Assembly (NCBI GenBank): GCA_002633025.1
Contig: NMRB01000169.1
Coordinates: 454,857-518,856, forward strand
Length of the DNA: 64,000 nucleotides
DNA from: Notospermus geniculatus
Taxonomy: Eukaryota; Nemertea; Pilidiophora; Heteronemertea; Lineidae
Reading direction: 5' to 3'
Made by a program: the position numbers and the translations under genes. The number at the start of each line of letters is the position of its first letter. The first letter of the stretch is position 1. Below are positions 11,430 through 22,183 of this stretch, piece after piece. The notes under the pieces are model-generated. The model was not told the origin of the DNA. It worked only from the letters and a program-made list of their open reading frames with translations, and searched no databases.

Positions 11430-11503
11430 TAATTCGGTGGCCGAATGGGGAAGACGGTGGAACAGAGATAACAAGGCGCGGGTTCGATTCCCTGCCGGGT
11501 AAA
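11430..11503 (+). ncRNA. tRNA-like sequence (pseudogene or SINE head)
   Basis: It has A-box-like TGGCCGAATGG and B-box GGTTCGATTCC at tRNA spacing; the D-arm start GGTGGCCGA resembles class II (Ser/Leu) tRNAs. Stems do not pair fully and the variable arm is missing, so it is probably a pol III-derived relic. Confidence 0.45.
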
Positions 11504-11637
11504 ACGTTTTTCTTTAAAAAAAAAACGTGTTCAGCAGGAGCTCGCTAGAGGATGTTGACACCTCTAAAGCTAGAAGACAAATAAGGTGGCGCCCTCCTGG
11601 CGTCGTGGGGTATATCATGTTCTGAGCCTTCGTTTGG

Positions 11638-12817
11638 GGTGTTTGCAATTCTCTTGCTCGTCGTATGGGGGCTTTTTGTTCGTTCACGTCAGCTTTAAGT
11701 GTGGTTTTAAGGCTTTCACTATTCCCAAGTAGTCCTACCTTTCTGCATCTCCCTTTTTAACTTAGATTTTAACTTAAGTGATGATTTGAGGGAATCCCTT
11801 GGGATTTTTACACTTAAGTCGTTTTATGCATATATATGGCCCCTTGCCTGAAATCGGCAAGGAATGAGAAGCTTGTAGAAGTACGCCACCATGGCAACTC
11901 ACTGGGAGGCGCGCATGTCGCACCAACCCCATGTTCTCGATGCTGCTCCCGACCCCACTTTCAAATGTACATGAATACACTGTTATAACACAGGAGATAG
12001 AGTGGGGTCGGTGTGGATTTCACTTTATCGTCCTGATTACCTGGTTGACTCTAGAAATAACACAGTGAACTGGTGGACTCAGCGGGGGTCATCCAACTCT
12101 CACTCTCTTCACCAGACGGTTATGCAACTCTTCAAATGGTCATAAGTGCAGCTGTATGCTGCATGTAGTTTGTTNTTCTGGCGTCTGTGTCATTGTTTTA
12201 TGATCTTTTTTCTGTGAAGCTATCTGGTTGAAAATTCCTGTCAGTTTATCACGTATAAAAGTTAGGGTGGGAGGGGAGGTTATGATATCCTGTAAATCTC
12301 GGTCTTGTTACTTGATATCAGAAGTTAGAAAATTTTTGTTTTAGCCATCAAAAAAAATTACACAACTCTATCATGTATATACATGTATAAGAGGAATTTC
12401 TCTAAGCGCTCATCCGCCATTATATTATGTGAAACGTGAAATTGTCATCATGCCAGTAACACTAACTCCAGCAAGCTAGGCCAATACCACCAAGTTCCAA
12501 TGCTCATTGGATGTAGCTTGCCATGGACACATGTGGGTGACGACTGTATTCTACACAGCACAAGGTACGGTACACCATGAGCAGTGTCTGTCTATAGCAG
12601 AAAACCTTTTACTTGTTATGCAATGGCCCCGACTGGTGGTCACCTGAGACAGTGGTTTATTATAGCAGTCACAGTCAGGGATGAGGTGAAGTTTATCTTG
12701 ACTCAAGTGGCACAGCAGGAGGTACCAGATAAAGTTGGCTCAGGCGAGAACATGGAGCTCGTGCGACATGGTGTACCAATCCAAAAATATCCTGTCTCAA
12801 GTGCCTCTTCTAAACAT
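11638..12817. other. No gene or repeat recognised
   Basis: No convincing exon, tandem repeat or inverted repeat was found. An isolated N lies at 12175. Confidence 0.4.
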
Positions 12818-12820
12818 TGA

Positions 12821-13503
12821 GGCCCGAACTTATAAAGGATGTCTATCTCTTACACAAGTCTAACTCGCCAAGACAAGTCTAAATCAGTCGTCTAGCTTAA
12901 ACTGCGATTACGGAAGGATGTCTAGCTCAGACGTGTCTAAAACTGCCGTCCAAAGATAGACAACGGTGTCCAAATAACAAAGGAATAGCAAAACATGCCA
13001 GGGGGCTTGTTTTGCAGTTGTCTAAGCTTGTGATTCATTCATAATTTCAAGTTTTTTTGGTCTTAAAAGGTGTCCAAGTGGCCCTAGATTATCTGTATGA
13101 AAAGAAAACGTGGCTATGAAAAATATTCAAGGAAATATCCCGGAAAATTAGGTGGGCATTTACTTTTGAGTATGGGTGTACTATCCATCCAGTCACAACA
13201 GCAAATAGGCCTATTATGACGAATGCCATGTAAATGAGGTCATCTAAGGTATGACCCTTTACAATTCATTATATAATCGTCTCGTCTGAGATAATATTTT
13301 AAAAGAAAAGAAAGGCAATGTGATCGGCGATACATGCTTAATCACATGTTGGACTTGACTAGCTAGACTGACGTCCTTGCCTTGTTCGAAATTCCGATAA
13401 ACACCAGTGTTTTGGTAGACTTGTCTAACAGTTGTCTTACAAATGTTTAGGCTTAAACAAGTCCAAGTTAGACACGCGAAAACACCTTTTATAAGTTCGG
13501 GCC
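12821..13503. mobile_element. 683-bp inverted-repeat element, TGA flanks
   Basis: The ends GGCCCGAACTTATAAAGG and CCTTTTATAAGTTCGGGCC pair, flanked by TGA at 12818-12820 and 13504-13506 (3-bp duplication). The interior has TCTAACTC/TCTAGCTT repeats near both ends. No transposase frame. Confidence 0.75.
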
Positions 13504-13663
13504 TGAAAGTTCGATGACGCGGACTGTTGTCTGTATGCCATTTTCTTCAATCAGGACGGAAAGGGAAAAAAGATATCTGAGGAATAACTCACCACGATTA
13601 CGTCGAACAAAAACAGGGTTTATACCAATTTATGATCATAATTTACCATCCTTTTGCCAACAC

Positions 13664-14080
13664 ACATTTTTAGCTCAGCTGACCAAAGGTCAGCGGAGCT
13701 ATTTATATGACTATAAAATGGTTCAAAATCTGTCTGTGTGTGTGTGTGTGTGTGTCGTCCGTGAAACTGGTACGTTTCGCAACCGCAAGGCCCACGGTCA
13801 TGAAAGTTGGTGGAGAGGTAGGCCCTGGGAAGGACTCGAAACAGAACCAAAAATTTTTGCGATCTGACCTACATAATGCCCTCCAGGGGGCATTTTGCGC
13901 AAAATGAAATGTCTCAATATCTCAGCCCCTATGACAAATTTGTCTACCAAAAGTGATGGGATAGATAGGTTGATATTTTCTACATCAGCTCAAAGGGAAA
14001 ATAATGTTAGATCTGTCCACCAGGGGGTGCTATTCAACAAAATCAAAAACAGGGGTATTTGAATTTCCCGCCCTTCAAAG
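13664..14080. repeat. Family Q repeat, copy 1, with (TG)n tract
   Basis: It begins at a near-perfect terminal hairpin (AGCTCAGCTGACC AAA GGTCAGCGGAGCT), then (TG)n at about 13733-13754, then TACGTTTCGCAACCGCAAGG. It is the reverse orientation of 24834-25109. A third relative ends at 27146. The terminal hairpin followed outward by TAAAAA is shared by all. Confidence 0.7.
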
Positions 14081-14084
14081 TTCC

Positions 14085-14365
14085 TAGTGACTCTGTACCT
14101 GGTGTTCTGTCCACCTATATGTAGCCAGTGGTACACTGAGACTGGACTGATACTATGTTGAACCTTAGCTGACAATGGCCACTCACTGTGCTTTTCATCA
14201 CTTGAGAAGTTCAAGGTGCTTTTATATTGTGACTATCTTTCATCAGGTAAGGTGACATACTTCAACTCATTCTTTTATGTGGGGCAACAGTCTCAATGCC
14301 TAATTAGTAACTTACATCATTCAAATAGGTAGATTTGAACAGTCTATGTAGCATGCATTGATCAC
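14085..14365 (-). pseudogene. Inverted fragment of the TRIM 3' UTR
   Basis: The reverse complement matches the UTR segments at about 7715-7945 and 17500-18300, including the ACTTCTCAAGTGATGAAAAG block. Like the 7.7-kb copy, it has no element at the site occupied in the gene copy (ATGCCTAA at 14296-14303). Confidence 0.6.
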
Positions 14366-14603
14366 AAGATGATGATCAACCTCGTCACCATGAATTAGTG
14401 CTAGCTGTGGTCTCACTAACCAGTGGGGGGCATCCAGGCTACCAATGCTTCTAGGGCTCACACTATCATCATGACATATATAACTGATACATTGTCTGAA
14501 GTCAAGGCCTCAGCCTATTCCAGTTTCAGTTCTCAGATGTGACAAAATTGGTATGGCCACAGGGGCTGTCTCAGAAGTACCGGTAGGCCTATTGTCTACT
14601 TGA

Positions 14604-14730
14604 CCAATAGCAGCATCCCGAGAATATCACTATCAGGCGTTCTTAGTGCTCGCTACCTTTGTCGCCGCACACGGTGACGAAGGTAGCGAGCAGTAAGAAC
14701 GCCTGATATTCTCAGGATGAATAGCATTGG
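14604..14730. repeat. Hairpin element with ~55-bp arms
   Basis: CCAATAGCAGCATCC... to 14663 pairs with 14677-14730, with a 13-base loop. The central CTCGCTACCTTTGTC and GACGAAGGTAGCGAG arms are nearly perfect. It is a small foldback element. Confidence 0.8.
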
Positions 14731-14823
14731 GATTTATTCAGTAAGCCTAGGCCTAATACAAAATGCGAAAGAGGCATTTTCTTTTGAGATTTTTAAAATA
14801 TTGCTCACCTCATCCACCACTTA

Positions 14824-15358
14824 CTAAGGTCATCTGGACTTGTTCCCACTCTTTTATAACCCCTTACCACCCATTATTTACCACCAAATGGTTGTCAAAA
14901 GATATCTATCTCGATTCATCAAAAATTAATTGCAGGCCTATTACCCGTGTCTGATGTTAACCCCTCCTCACCCAGTAGGTCTAACATGGTATCTATCTCT
15001 ATTCATAAATGATTATTAACCCCCTTCCCACCCAAATGAGTCCAGAAATAGGTCTGATATTATACAACATCATGATTCACGAATTAACCCCTTCCCACCC
15101 AGTGGGTGCAATACGACATCTAGGCCTATCTCCATTCACCAAGAGATATTGACCCCTTCCTACCCAAGTGGTCTAATATTAAGATACCCGTTTCGATTCA
15201 CAAAGTGACCCCTTTCCGCTGATTTTAGCGAGGAATGCTATATATTTGATTGTGAACCATTAAAAAAGGTGCACTGTTGTATCTCGTTTCGCCTGTCTCA
15301 ACCTCTTGAGTTGGCAGGTCATAGTCAGCTGAGCGCAAGGCCCATGGGCCTCTTGTTA
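14824..15358 (+). mobile_element. Minisatellite-bearing element fragment ending just 5' of the TRIM exon
   Basis: About five degenerate ~82-bp units (AACCCCTTCCCACCCA..., reverse of those at 5390-6062) are followed at 15328-15358 by GTCAGCTGAGCGCAAGG, the GGCCCATGGGCC palindrome and CTCTTGTTA. This is the same terminus as at 4722-4750. It lies within the presumed 5' intron of the TRIM gene. Confidence 0.65.
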
Positions 15359-15402
15359 ATGAACCCGAGAAATTTTAACTTTGATGGCAACTGATTTTTT
15401 CC

Positions 15403-15417
15403 CGTTTTTATTTACAG
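15403..15417 (+). promoter_or_regulatory. 3' splice site before the TRIM coding exon
   Basis: A pyrimidine-rich run (TTTTTCCCGTTTTTATTTACAG) ends at 15417, three bases before the ATG. This implies at least one upstream non-coding exon and places the start codon at the beginning of the second or later exon. Confidence 0.65.
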
Positions 15418-15420
15418 ACA

Positions 15421-17427
15421 ATGGCATCTGCTGACAGTGGTCTCCTCAAAGAACTTGAATGCCCCATATGTCACGAGACCTATGGGGAACCGAAAGTAGT
15501 TGGAAGCTGCACTCACTCGTTTTGTAAAAACTGCCTGCGACGTCAAATACAAACGGCAGCAAGAGGTGGTGAGTTCCCGTGCCCTGTTTGTAGAGAACCA
15601 TGCCGGGTCCCGCCGAATGGAGTGGACGGATTCACAACAAACTTTACTCTTGCGAATATCATTGAGGAATATAGAAAAGAGTTGAATCAGAAGAAATGGA
15701 ACAAATGTTCCTACTGTACCGACATGAATAAGAATGTTGAGGCCTCCCTTTGTTGCCCGCAGTGTAAAGACATTAGTTTATGTGACGACTGTGGCCGGAA
15801 ACACAAGGACCATCCAAGGACCAAAGGTCACGATATCATTTCATTGTGTGGGCTTCACTGTCAACCCCTTGATCAGTTCTGTACAAGCTGTGAACGGCCA
15901 ATATGTGTCGTCTGCTTTGGTAAACACGCCGACAAACAACGTGATCATCACGTGATCGACTACAAGGACGGGATCGAAAAAATGAAGACAAACATATTAA
16001 AAGTCGAGTTCCATAAGGTACGAGCTGCATCCCGTGAAATGTTGTTGATACAAGAAAATGAGCTGAGGAAAGTGCTGGAGGAAAGAAAAAAGATATGGGA
16101 AGAGAGGAAGAAAACCGCTGCCGTAAATTTTAGTACCTGTGAAAAAAAGGTTGACGAGTACATCCTCGAATGTTCAAAGACGGCTGAATACCTCCGATCC
16201 CATTTGGAACTGATGAAACGGGAAAAGGTGGAACACGAGGCCCGGAAGAAGAAGTTACAAGAAATACAGCAGCCATTCCTTCACAGACTCGACGAGGATT
16301 GGAAAACAGACATGAATATGATCCAGAGTTCCATCAAAGATGTCACAGTCATGCAGGATGAAATTCAAGCCACATCCACCAATCGCGATGCACTGTTATC
16401 TGAGAAGTTGCTCAAAGCAGACCTCAGTAAAAACATAACCCGCACGTACAACAGAATGACGGAGCTTTCTGACGCTTCCAAAAAGCTAGATGCTTCCAAG
16501 AAAGACTGGGTGATGGCGTTTAGGGAGAGAATTAAAACAAATGATGACTTGTGTGAAGAATATGTCGCTTCTGCGGGACGATTCTCATCAGCTTCACTAT
16601 TGTCCAAACTAGAGGTTCCTGGAGGGAGTAGAGTGAGGAGTGTTGCATTCACGTCAAGAGATCGCATAGCTGCATCTGGCAAGGTACATGTAGGTGGAGT
16701 TTTTAAGGTGTTGATGTGGGACTTACACTCTCCGGGCGCTAAGGTTATAATGCAAGAGGAAGCCATCATACCTTACATTGCTGCATTAGGACAAGATCAT
16801 CTAGTTGTCCTGAGAAGGCGATCGCCGATCCTTGTCGTCATAGATGTCGTCAGTGGTACGAAGAGGGAAATCGATGTAAAGCTCTCAGACGAGGCGATAA
16901 AACTGTTGTGGTCGGTTGAGGGCGTTAGCCATGGTAACTTCTTGGTTTCATACGAGAAATACCCACATCACCATGTCATGCATGTTGTTTTGATCGACAG
17001 TGAAGGTAAGGTACTCCAGGATATCGAGACCGGTCAAGGATATCGATTAACATTCTGTAGAATCACAGGTATGGTTGTAATATGTACCAATCTAGCAGAC
17101 ACAATCTCGTGCTACCAGGTGGGTGAGAACAGCCTGACTAAGGTCATGTCAGTACCTCATGGGGTGAAGGGGTTCGATTGTATTGATATCTGTTCAGGTA
17201 CATTTGGGGAGGTATTCATCGTTGGGGCGATGAAAGGTGATGTACCCCGAGAGGTCAGGGTGTATCAACCTGACATTGATACAGAGAAGAAAACAGTGTC
17301 AATGAAACAAATACAAATCAGGGGCGAACAGATGAGAACAACAGCGGCTCCATTCTGCGCTGTAAAAGGAAACAGGCTCGTGATCCGTTATGATGACGAA
17401 GTCCACTTACTTACCCTCTCGGTTTAA
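15421..17427 (+). CDS. TRIM-family RING/B-box protein, 668 aa
   Basis: Probable E3 ubiquitin ligase of the tripartite-motif family. Visible in order: a C3HC4 RING (C14, C17, C30, H32, C35, C38, C54, C57); a B-box 1 (C96, C99, C112, C115, C121, C124, then H128/H131/H137); a B-box 2 with exact spacing C143-x2-H146-x7-C154-x2-C157-x4-C162-x2-C165 and H176; a charged, heptad-rich coiled coil from about 183 to 400; and a C-terminal region (about 400-668) of beta-strand-like repeats that resembles a propeller rather than a B30.2/SPRY domain. This arrangement is like TRIM2/3/56-type proteins expanded in marine invertebrates. The RING recruits E2 enzymes and the C-terminal region probably binds the substrate; the substrate is unknown. 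The ATG context is ACAATGG, directly after a 3' splice site. The coding part is a single exon. Its C-terminal 118 codons are duplicated at 7265-7654. The propeller assignment is inference. Confidence 0.93.
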   Translation: MASADSGLLKELECPICHETYGEPKVVGSCTHSFCKNCLRRQIQTAARGGEFPCPVCREPCRVPPNGVDGFTTNFTLANIIEEYRKELNQKKWNKCSYCTDMNKNVEASLCCPQCKDISLCDDCGRKHKDHPRTKGHDIISLCGLHCQPLDQFCTSCERPICVVCFGKHADKQRDHHVIDYKDGIEKMKTNILKVEFHKVRAASREMLLIQENELRKVLEERKKIWEERKKTAAVNFSTCEKKVDEYILECSKTAEYLRSHLELMKREKVEHEARKKKLQEIQQPFLHRLDEDWKTDMNMIQSSIKDVTVMQDEIQATSTNRDALLSEKLLKADLSKNITRTYNRMTELSDASKKLDASKKDWVMAFRERIKTNDDLCEEYVASAGRFSSASLLSKLEVPGGSRVRSVAFTSRDRIAASGKVHVGGVFKVLMWDLHSPGAKVIMQEEAIIPYIAALGQDHLVVLRRRSPILVVIDVVSGTKREIDVKLSDEAIKLLWSVEGVSHGNFLVSYEKYPHHHVMHVVLIDSEGKVLQDIETGQGYRLTFCRITGMVVICTNLADTISCYQVGENSLTKVMSVPHGVKGFDCIDICSGTFGEVFIVGAMKGDVPREVRVYQPDIDTEKKTVSMKQIQIRGEQMRTTAAPFCAVKGNRLVIRYDDEVHLLTLSV

Positions 17428-17557
17428 AGTGCCACTGTATGCATTAGGTTTTCTTGTGGGGCCGACGTAACCTTTGACCTTTAGGTAACCTAGTTTATGC
17501 ATGCTCTACAAGACTGTTCAAATCTATCTATTTGATTGATCTTAATTACCAATATAA

Positions 17558-18144
17558 AGGCCCGTCTACACGATCATACATTTGTTCAAAACATCCTCAT
17601 ACATTTGTATGATGATGTTCATGGACAGATATTTGATTGTGTAGGCTGTTTTCCCAACAAACTTGAACAGCAACCAACATGTATGATGATGTTCAAATTT
17701 GTGTGATGATGTTCAGGACAAAATGTATGATCGTGTGGACTGTTTTTCCAACAAACCTGAACATGTATGATGATGTTCAAATTTTTAGCTGCATGTTTCA
17801 TCTTGCCAATGCAAAACATCCCCAAAAAAATGTGTGATGATGTTCATGGACAAATGTATGATCGTGTGGACGGTTTTCCCAACAAACTTGAACAGCATCC
17901 AACATTATCCTTTCTCCATCATACTTCATCATACAAAGTCCATGAATGTTGGACTGTAGATCGAAATCCACAACAAACTTGAACATCATCATGCAAGTGT
18001 ATGATGCTGTTTTGAACAATGTATGATGATGTTCAAAATTTTAGCTGCATTGTCACAAGACAGAAATCGACACCCAAGCTTGGTCATCATCATACAAATG
18101 TATGATGATGTTTTGAACAAATGTATGATCGTGTAGACGAGCCT
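17558..18144. mobile_element. 587-bp foldback element inserted in the TRIM 3' UTR
   Basis: The ends AGGCCCGTCTACACGATCAT and ATGATCGTGTAGACGAGCCT pair. Flanks are TAA (17555-17557) and TTA (18145-18147), while the duplicated UTR at 7780-7782 has a single TTA and is otherwise continuous, so the empty site is known. The interior is a series of CATCATACA and TGTATGATGATGTTC words in both orientations. Non-coding. Confidence 0.9.
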
Positions 18145-18782
18145 TTAGGCATAAGACTGTTGCACCACATCAAAGAATGAGTACCTTACTTGATGGGCGG
18201 TAGTCGAGGTATGACAGGGTGTTGAACTTTTCAAGTGATGAAAAGGATGGCGGCCATTTTTGTCAGCTAAGGTTTCGACATAGTATCAGTCTAGCCAAGG
18301 TGTTACCAGTGACTTTGCGTGGATCGGACAAGACACCAGTCTTATCTCTTGGTTCCCGATTTCGCCGCCACGGAAGGGATACTAAGGGAAAGCTCATAGA
18401 CAGATTGGCACTTTAAGACAGTTGGAACATCTCATCTCCATTGTGACTTAAATAAATCAGGTGGCACTGACACTGTCAAAACCAATAGGATCAGTCATGA
18501 GCCGCGCATCGGCAAATGACGGCAGCAAAGTTTTAGCGGACGAATGCAGTAATATATAAAATTCTCCTGATTGGTGCTCAATCAACTAGAATGGGGCCGA
18601 TTGGCATTAAATTGCACCGTAGTGACTCCTGTTGGCCAACTGACCGACAGCTCCTATTTACTATCCCGGACATTGCCTTTGCTCATATACTGGAGTACCT
18701 TACCTCAAAGAAACAGCCGTCTGTAGGCTCATAAATGGAGACACTTACCCGATGGAAATATCGGGTGTCTATTTCTTTACAT

Positions 18783-18845
18783 CAGAATTATATTGATGCA
18801 TAGGATCAAAAGATAAATTATATTGATGCATAGGATCAAAAGATA
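18783..18845. repeat. Two tandem copies of ~33 bp
   Basis: ATTATATTGATGCATAGGATC-type unit repeated twice without change in most positions. Confidence 0.85.
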
Positions 18846-18873
18846 TCCGAGGTGTCAAACATATCCGCAGCTC

Positions 18874-19078
18874 GATCGGGTGTTTGGGAGGCACTGGTAA
18901 ACATGTCTCTCTGTTTATCGGGTGTCGGTCGGGTGTTTGGGAGGCACTGGTAAACATGTCTCTCTATTTATCGGGTGTCAGTCGGGTGTTTGGGAGGCAC
19001 TGGTAAACATGTCTCTCTGTTTATCGGGTGTCGATCGGGTGTTTGGGAGGCACTGGTAAACATGTCTCTCTGTTTGTT
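18874..19078. repeat. 53-bp tandem repeat, 4 copies
   Basis: The unit contains CGGGTGTTTGGGAGGCACTG and ACATGTCTCTCTGTTTATC. Copies are nearly identical, suggesting recent expansion. It lies in the TRIM downstream flank and is absent from the 7.6-8.3 kb copy. Confidence 0.9.
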
Positions 19079-19609
19079 AGTGTCCGCCAAACAATAATGC
19101 TGGCTCTGACATACAGGGGCGTTCTCAGTCATTAGACGCGAGGAGAAAAATTGTATCTGGTCGTCACCAGGTTATCAGTTTGATAATCATGAAAACAGAA
19201 GTCCAGGTAATTGACCTTCTTCGATTGGATATCATCCATGATCAATATGATTGATTGAAATATACATACTGTACATACATGTACGTACATGTACATGTAA
19301 TACTATTTACAAAATAATACGATTTTCACCTGATGTATCATATTGCATTAGAAGCTTATGAATAAAAATTGCTTGAAAAGCGAATTTGTTCTTGTTTACA
19401 GTGTTCTTTTCCTAAATTCCAAGTTTGAAAAAGTTATGTTTTACCTGCAGGAAGCATCACGTACTGCAGGGGGTTATAAAAGAAATTCCGTTGAAGTAAA
19501 CACTCTCTCGGCATGAACTCTCAGGGTACGGACCGTTGAAGATCCCAGAAAATACCAGGGAGCAACTGGGTGACACAAATTTTACACACTGTGTCTCCAT
19601 GACAATAAG

Positions 19610-19706
19610 GGGTATTCGAAAAACATGGACGATGGACGGCTCCTTTCAGCATCATCGATCTCCACCGCCTGGATGATAATTATCTCATTTCCGACATACC
19701 ACCCAG
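19610..19706. mobile_element. Partial GGGTAT-end foldback element
   Basis: GGGTATTCGAAAAACATGG followed by a shortened interior; same family as 6255-6551. Bases 19710-20150 show nothing else recognised. Confidence 0.6.
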
Positions 19707-20156
19707 CTTCAACATGAATTTAAGGGTGACAACAGCACAGGCCTACGACCAACATGATCAATCACGCATTACAGCGTTCAGAATTACCTCTTCTCTTGTC
19801 TACATTGTATACTGGCGGTAAAACCGCCGATAGATTTCGTCATTTTCACGATTTTCTCTTTGCCTGGCACGTTTGACGCCTTGGGACACTTCCGGCAAAC
19901 AGCCATACAGTGGGATTATTGCTGGAAAGGGCTGAAAATTAATGCTACTAGCAAAGTACCCGTCAAATGACGGGCATGACGGGTCCTGAAACACGGGGTG
20001 GCTCCAGAATGCAGAGTTATCGGACGTAAAGTGCACGAAACGCCGACGCGAACGTTTGTCATTTTGTTGGGTAGGCCTACTCTTTTCGTGGCAGCGAACA
20101 GTGGGTTTTGTCGGCGCGTTGGCGTTTTGGATGCTTTGCGTAAGCTCCCTATTAAT

Positions 20157-20580
20157 TGGGAGGTTTCGAATAAATCAAACGATAAACGCAAACTTTACGA
20201 CAACGTTATTTTTCGTACTACACATTGGCCAGATTTTATATTGCATTTTCGGTACGAAAATAACGTTGTCGTTAACGTTTACGTTTATCGTTTGATTTTG
20301 AAATCTCCCTAGTGAGTTTAAGAAACCATACGTTAACGCTCACAGTCACCCCCAGAAGAAATACAACAGATACATCCGATATGATGTCAAAATATGTCAT
20401 TAACGTTAGCGTTAGCGTTACGTACATGTATGGTTTCTGAAACCCACTATTCGAGAGGTTAAGAAACCGCTCCGTTAACGATAACACTAACGCTAACGCT
20501 ATTTCTGATGTACATTTGCAATGTAAAAAATAACGTTAGCGTTAGTGTTACCGTTAACGGAGCGATTTCTTAACCTCTCG
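20157..20580. mobile_element. Three adjacent GTTAAC-core foldback elements
   Basis: Three palindromic units stand side by side: 20157-20310 (ends GGGAGGTTTCGAA/AAATCTCCC), 20312-20447 (GTGAGTTTAAGAAACC/GGTTTCTGAAACCCAC) and 20452-20580 (CGAGAGGTTAAGAAACC/...TTAACCTCTCG). All have cores rich in GTTAACG and CGCTAACG. The third is the family of 6762-6914. Confidence 0.75.
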
Positions 20581-20799
20581 ACTGTCAGTCCCGTTAACGG
20601 TGGTCCGCTACCCTCCCTCCGGTCACGTGCAGTGTTGACCAGTTGTTACCAGTTTATACCGGCATAACAGGTGTGAAACGTTTTTCAGTGCCAGGGACAG
20701 GGACATGCGTGCGTAGCTCCTTGAGGCCTGTGCACGGTAGTGACAATGACATGCGCTTATGCATGGGGTGGAAGGCGTGTCAAGCATCCGGTGGGAACT

Positions 20800-22180
20800 T
20801 GCGAAGTAGGCCTACTCGGTCCCCCCGTTTCCATCCACGACGTAACTTTCCATTGCGCTGACGTCGCGATCATGACGCAAAGCCTGGTTGGCCAAATGCA
20901 TTGTTGACGTCAGCGTATTCGTCATGCACATGATGCATGGAGCGTGCGTTACCGTGACGCTGCAAGGCAACGGCGGTGACGTGTTTCGACTGTGACGTCA
21001 GGCTCGGTCGTCTTGTTTTGGGTGGAAAAAGTCGAACAAAAGTGCGATTTACGCGGACGTTATCGCTCCTCACGCAATTCGAATGCTGCCAAACACAACT
21101 TCAAGGTGAACACATGCCTACTGCGAACAAGTCGCCCAAGGGCGATGCGCTCAGCTGACATGTGAATTTGATTGATGAAGCAGTTCTCCAGTTATGGAAC
21201 AGAATGCCCCATCCATTGGAACATGCGAAGTACCTACTCGGTCCCCCCGTTTCCATCCACGACGTAACTTGCCACTGCCATGACGTCGCGATCATGACGC
21301 AAAGCCTGGTTGGCCAAATGCATTGTTGACGTCAGCGTATTCGTCCTGCACATGATGCACAGACCGTTGCGTTACCGTGACGCTGCAAGGCAACGGCGGT
21401 GACCATTCGGAACACCTCGGGTCTTTCCGTCATACTTCGGGAAAGCCCCTCGGATGTCATACAGTCATGCGCGGAATGATTCTGGACGTGATCGCGTCCA
21501 AAATTGTTAGGCTACCGCATCACTCACGACAAGTTAGTAGCAACCTCCGCGAACAAATATAACACCTGCAAACCATGGCTGTCTGAAGGCGTGTTTATCG
21601 CTCAAATATCAATTATTGGTATATATTTGATACGCTGTAGGTAAACTTGGAAGTGACACGCCAGTAATGTGGTTATTTACACATTTTGGTGATCATGCCG
21701 GGCAAGTGGGAAAGTAGCTCTCGCCACTAACGTACGTTGTAATGAAATCCCTCAAATAGTTACTCGCTAGAATTCACATAAAACGCATGGACAGCATTGA
21801 ATCAGTACACTATTGACATAATTGAGGACTAAAGTACACAAAATGATCATATAATGTGCGATTTGTGTCATTTCAGTACAAAATATTAGCGAACTATTTC
21901 TTAGCGGAAGAACACTCCGCCAGTCTGTGTAATCGGCGCGCCGCATCACATATCCTTCCATTTCAATATGGCCGCTTTTCTATGACATTAGAGATTGAAA
22001 TCTGACAAAGTTTCAAGCTCTAAGTTGAGAATGCGGCGGTGACGTGTTTCGACTGTGACGTCAGACACGGTCGTCTTGTTTTGGGTAGAAAAAGGCAAAC
22101 AAAAGTGCCATTTATGCGGATGTTATCGCTCCTCACGCAATTTGAAGGCGGCCAAACACAACTTCACGGTGAACACATGC
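20800..22180. repeat. Direct duplication split by a transposon
   Basis: Segment A (about 20805-20980) recurs at 21227-21403, and segment B (about 20971-21118) recurs at 22034-22183. In copy 1 A runs straight into B; in copy 2 they are separated by the 630-bp element 21404-22033. Copies are close but not identical. Contains several TGACGTCA-like words. No gene is recognised. Confidence 0.85.
21404..22033. mobile_element. 630-bp element with 10-bp target duplication (copy 1)
   Basis: CGGCGGTGAC occurs at 21394-21403 and 22034-22043; the duplicated neighbour has it once (20971-20980) with continuous flanks. The ends are CATTCGGAAC and GTTGAGAATG (weak inverted repeat, CATTC). A second copy is at 35646-36279. 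A 10-bp duplication points to a Mutator-like non-autonomous element. There is no transposase frame. Confidence 0.9.
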
Positions 22181-22183
22181 CTG

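Larger units (their letters stand above)
11132..11637. mobile_element. Inverted-repeat element enclosing two tRNA-like sequences
   Basis: Arms of about 90 bp (11132-11222 and 11548-11637) are reverse complements with few changes (CAAACGAAGGCTCAGAA..., GCGCCACCTTATTTG). Between them lie one tRNA-like sequence on each strand, facing outward. A similar layout is seen at 41165-42280, whose arms also contain CACCTTATTTGC. Confidence 0.7.
17428..19500 (+). other. TRIM 3' UTR and flank with insertions
   Basis: It is co-linear with 7655-8340 apart from the element at 17558-18144 and the block 18430-19300. AATAAA occurs at 18451-18456 (only here) and 19361-19366 (conserved with 8210-8215). The second is the better candidate signal because it is shared by both copies; the first could give a shorter message. 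Confidence 0.6.
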
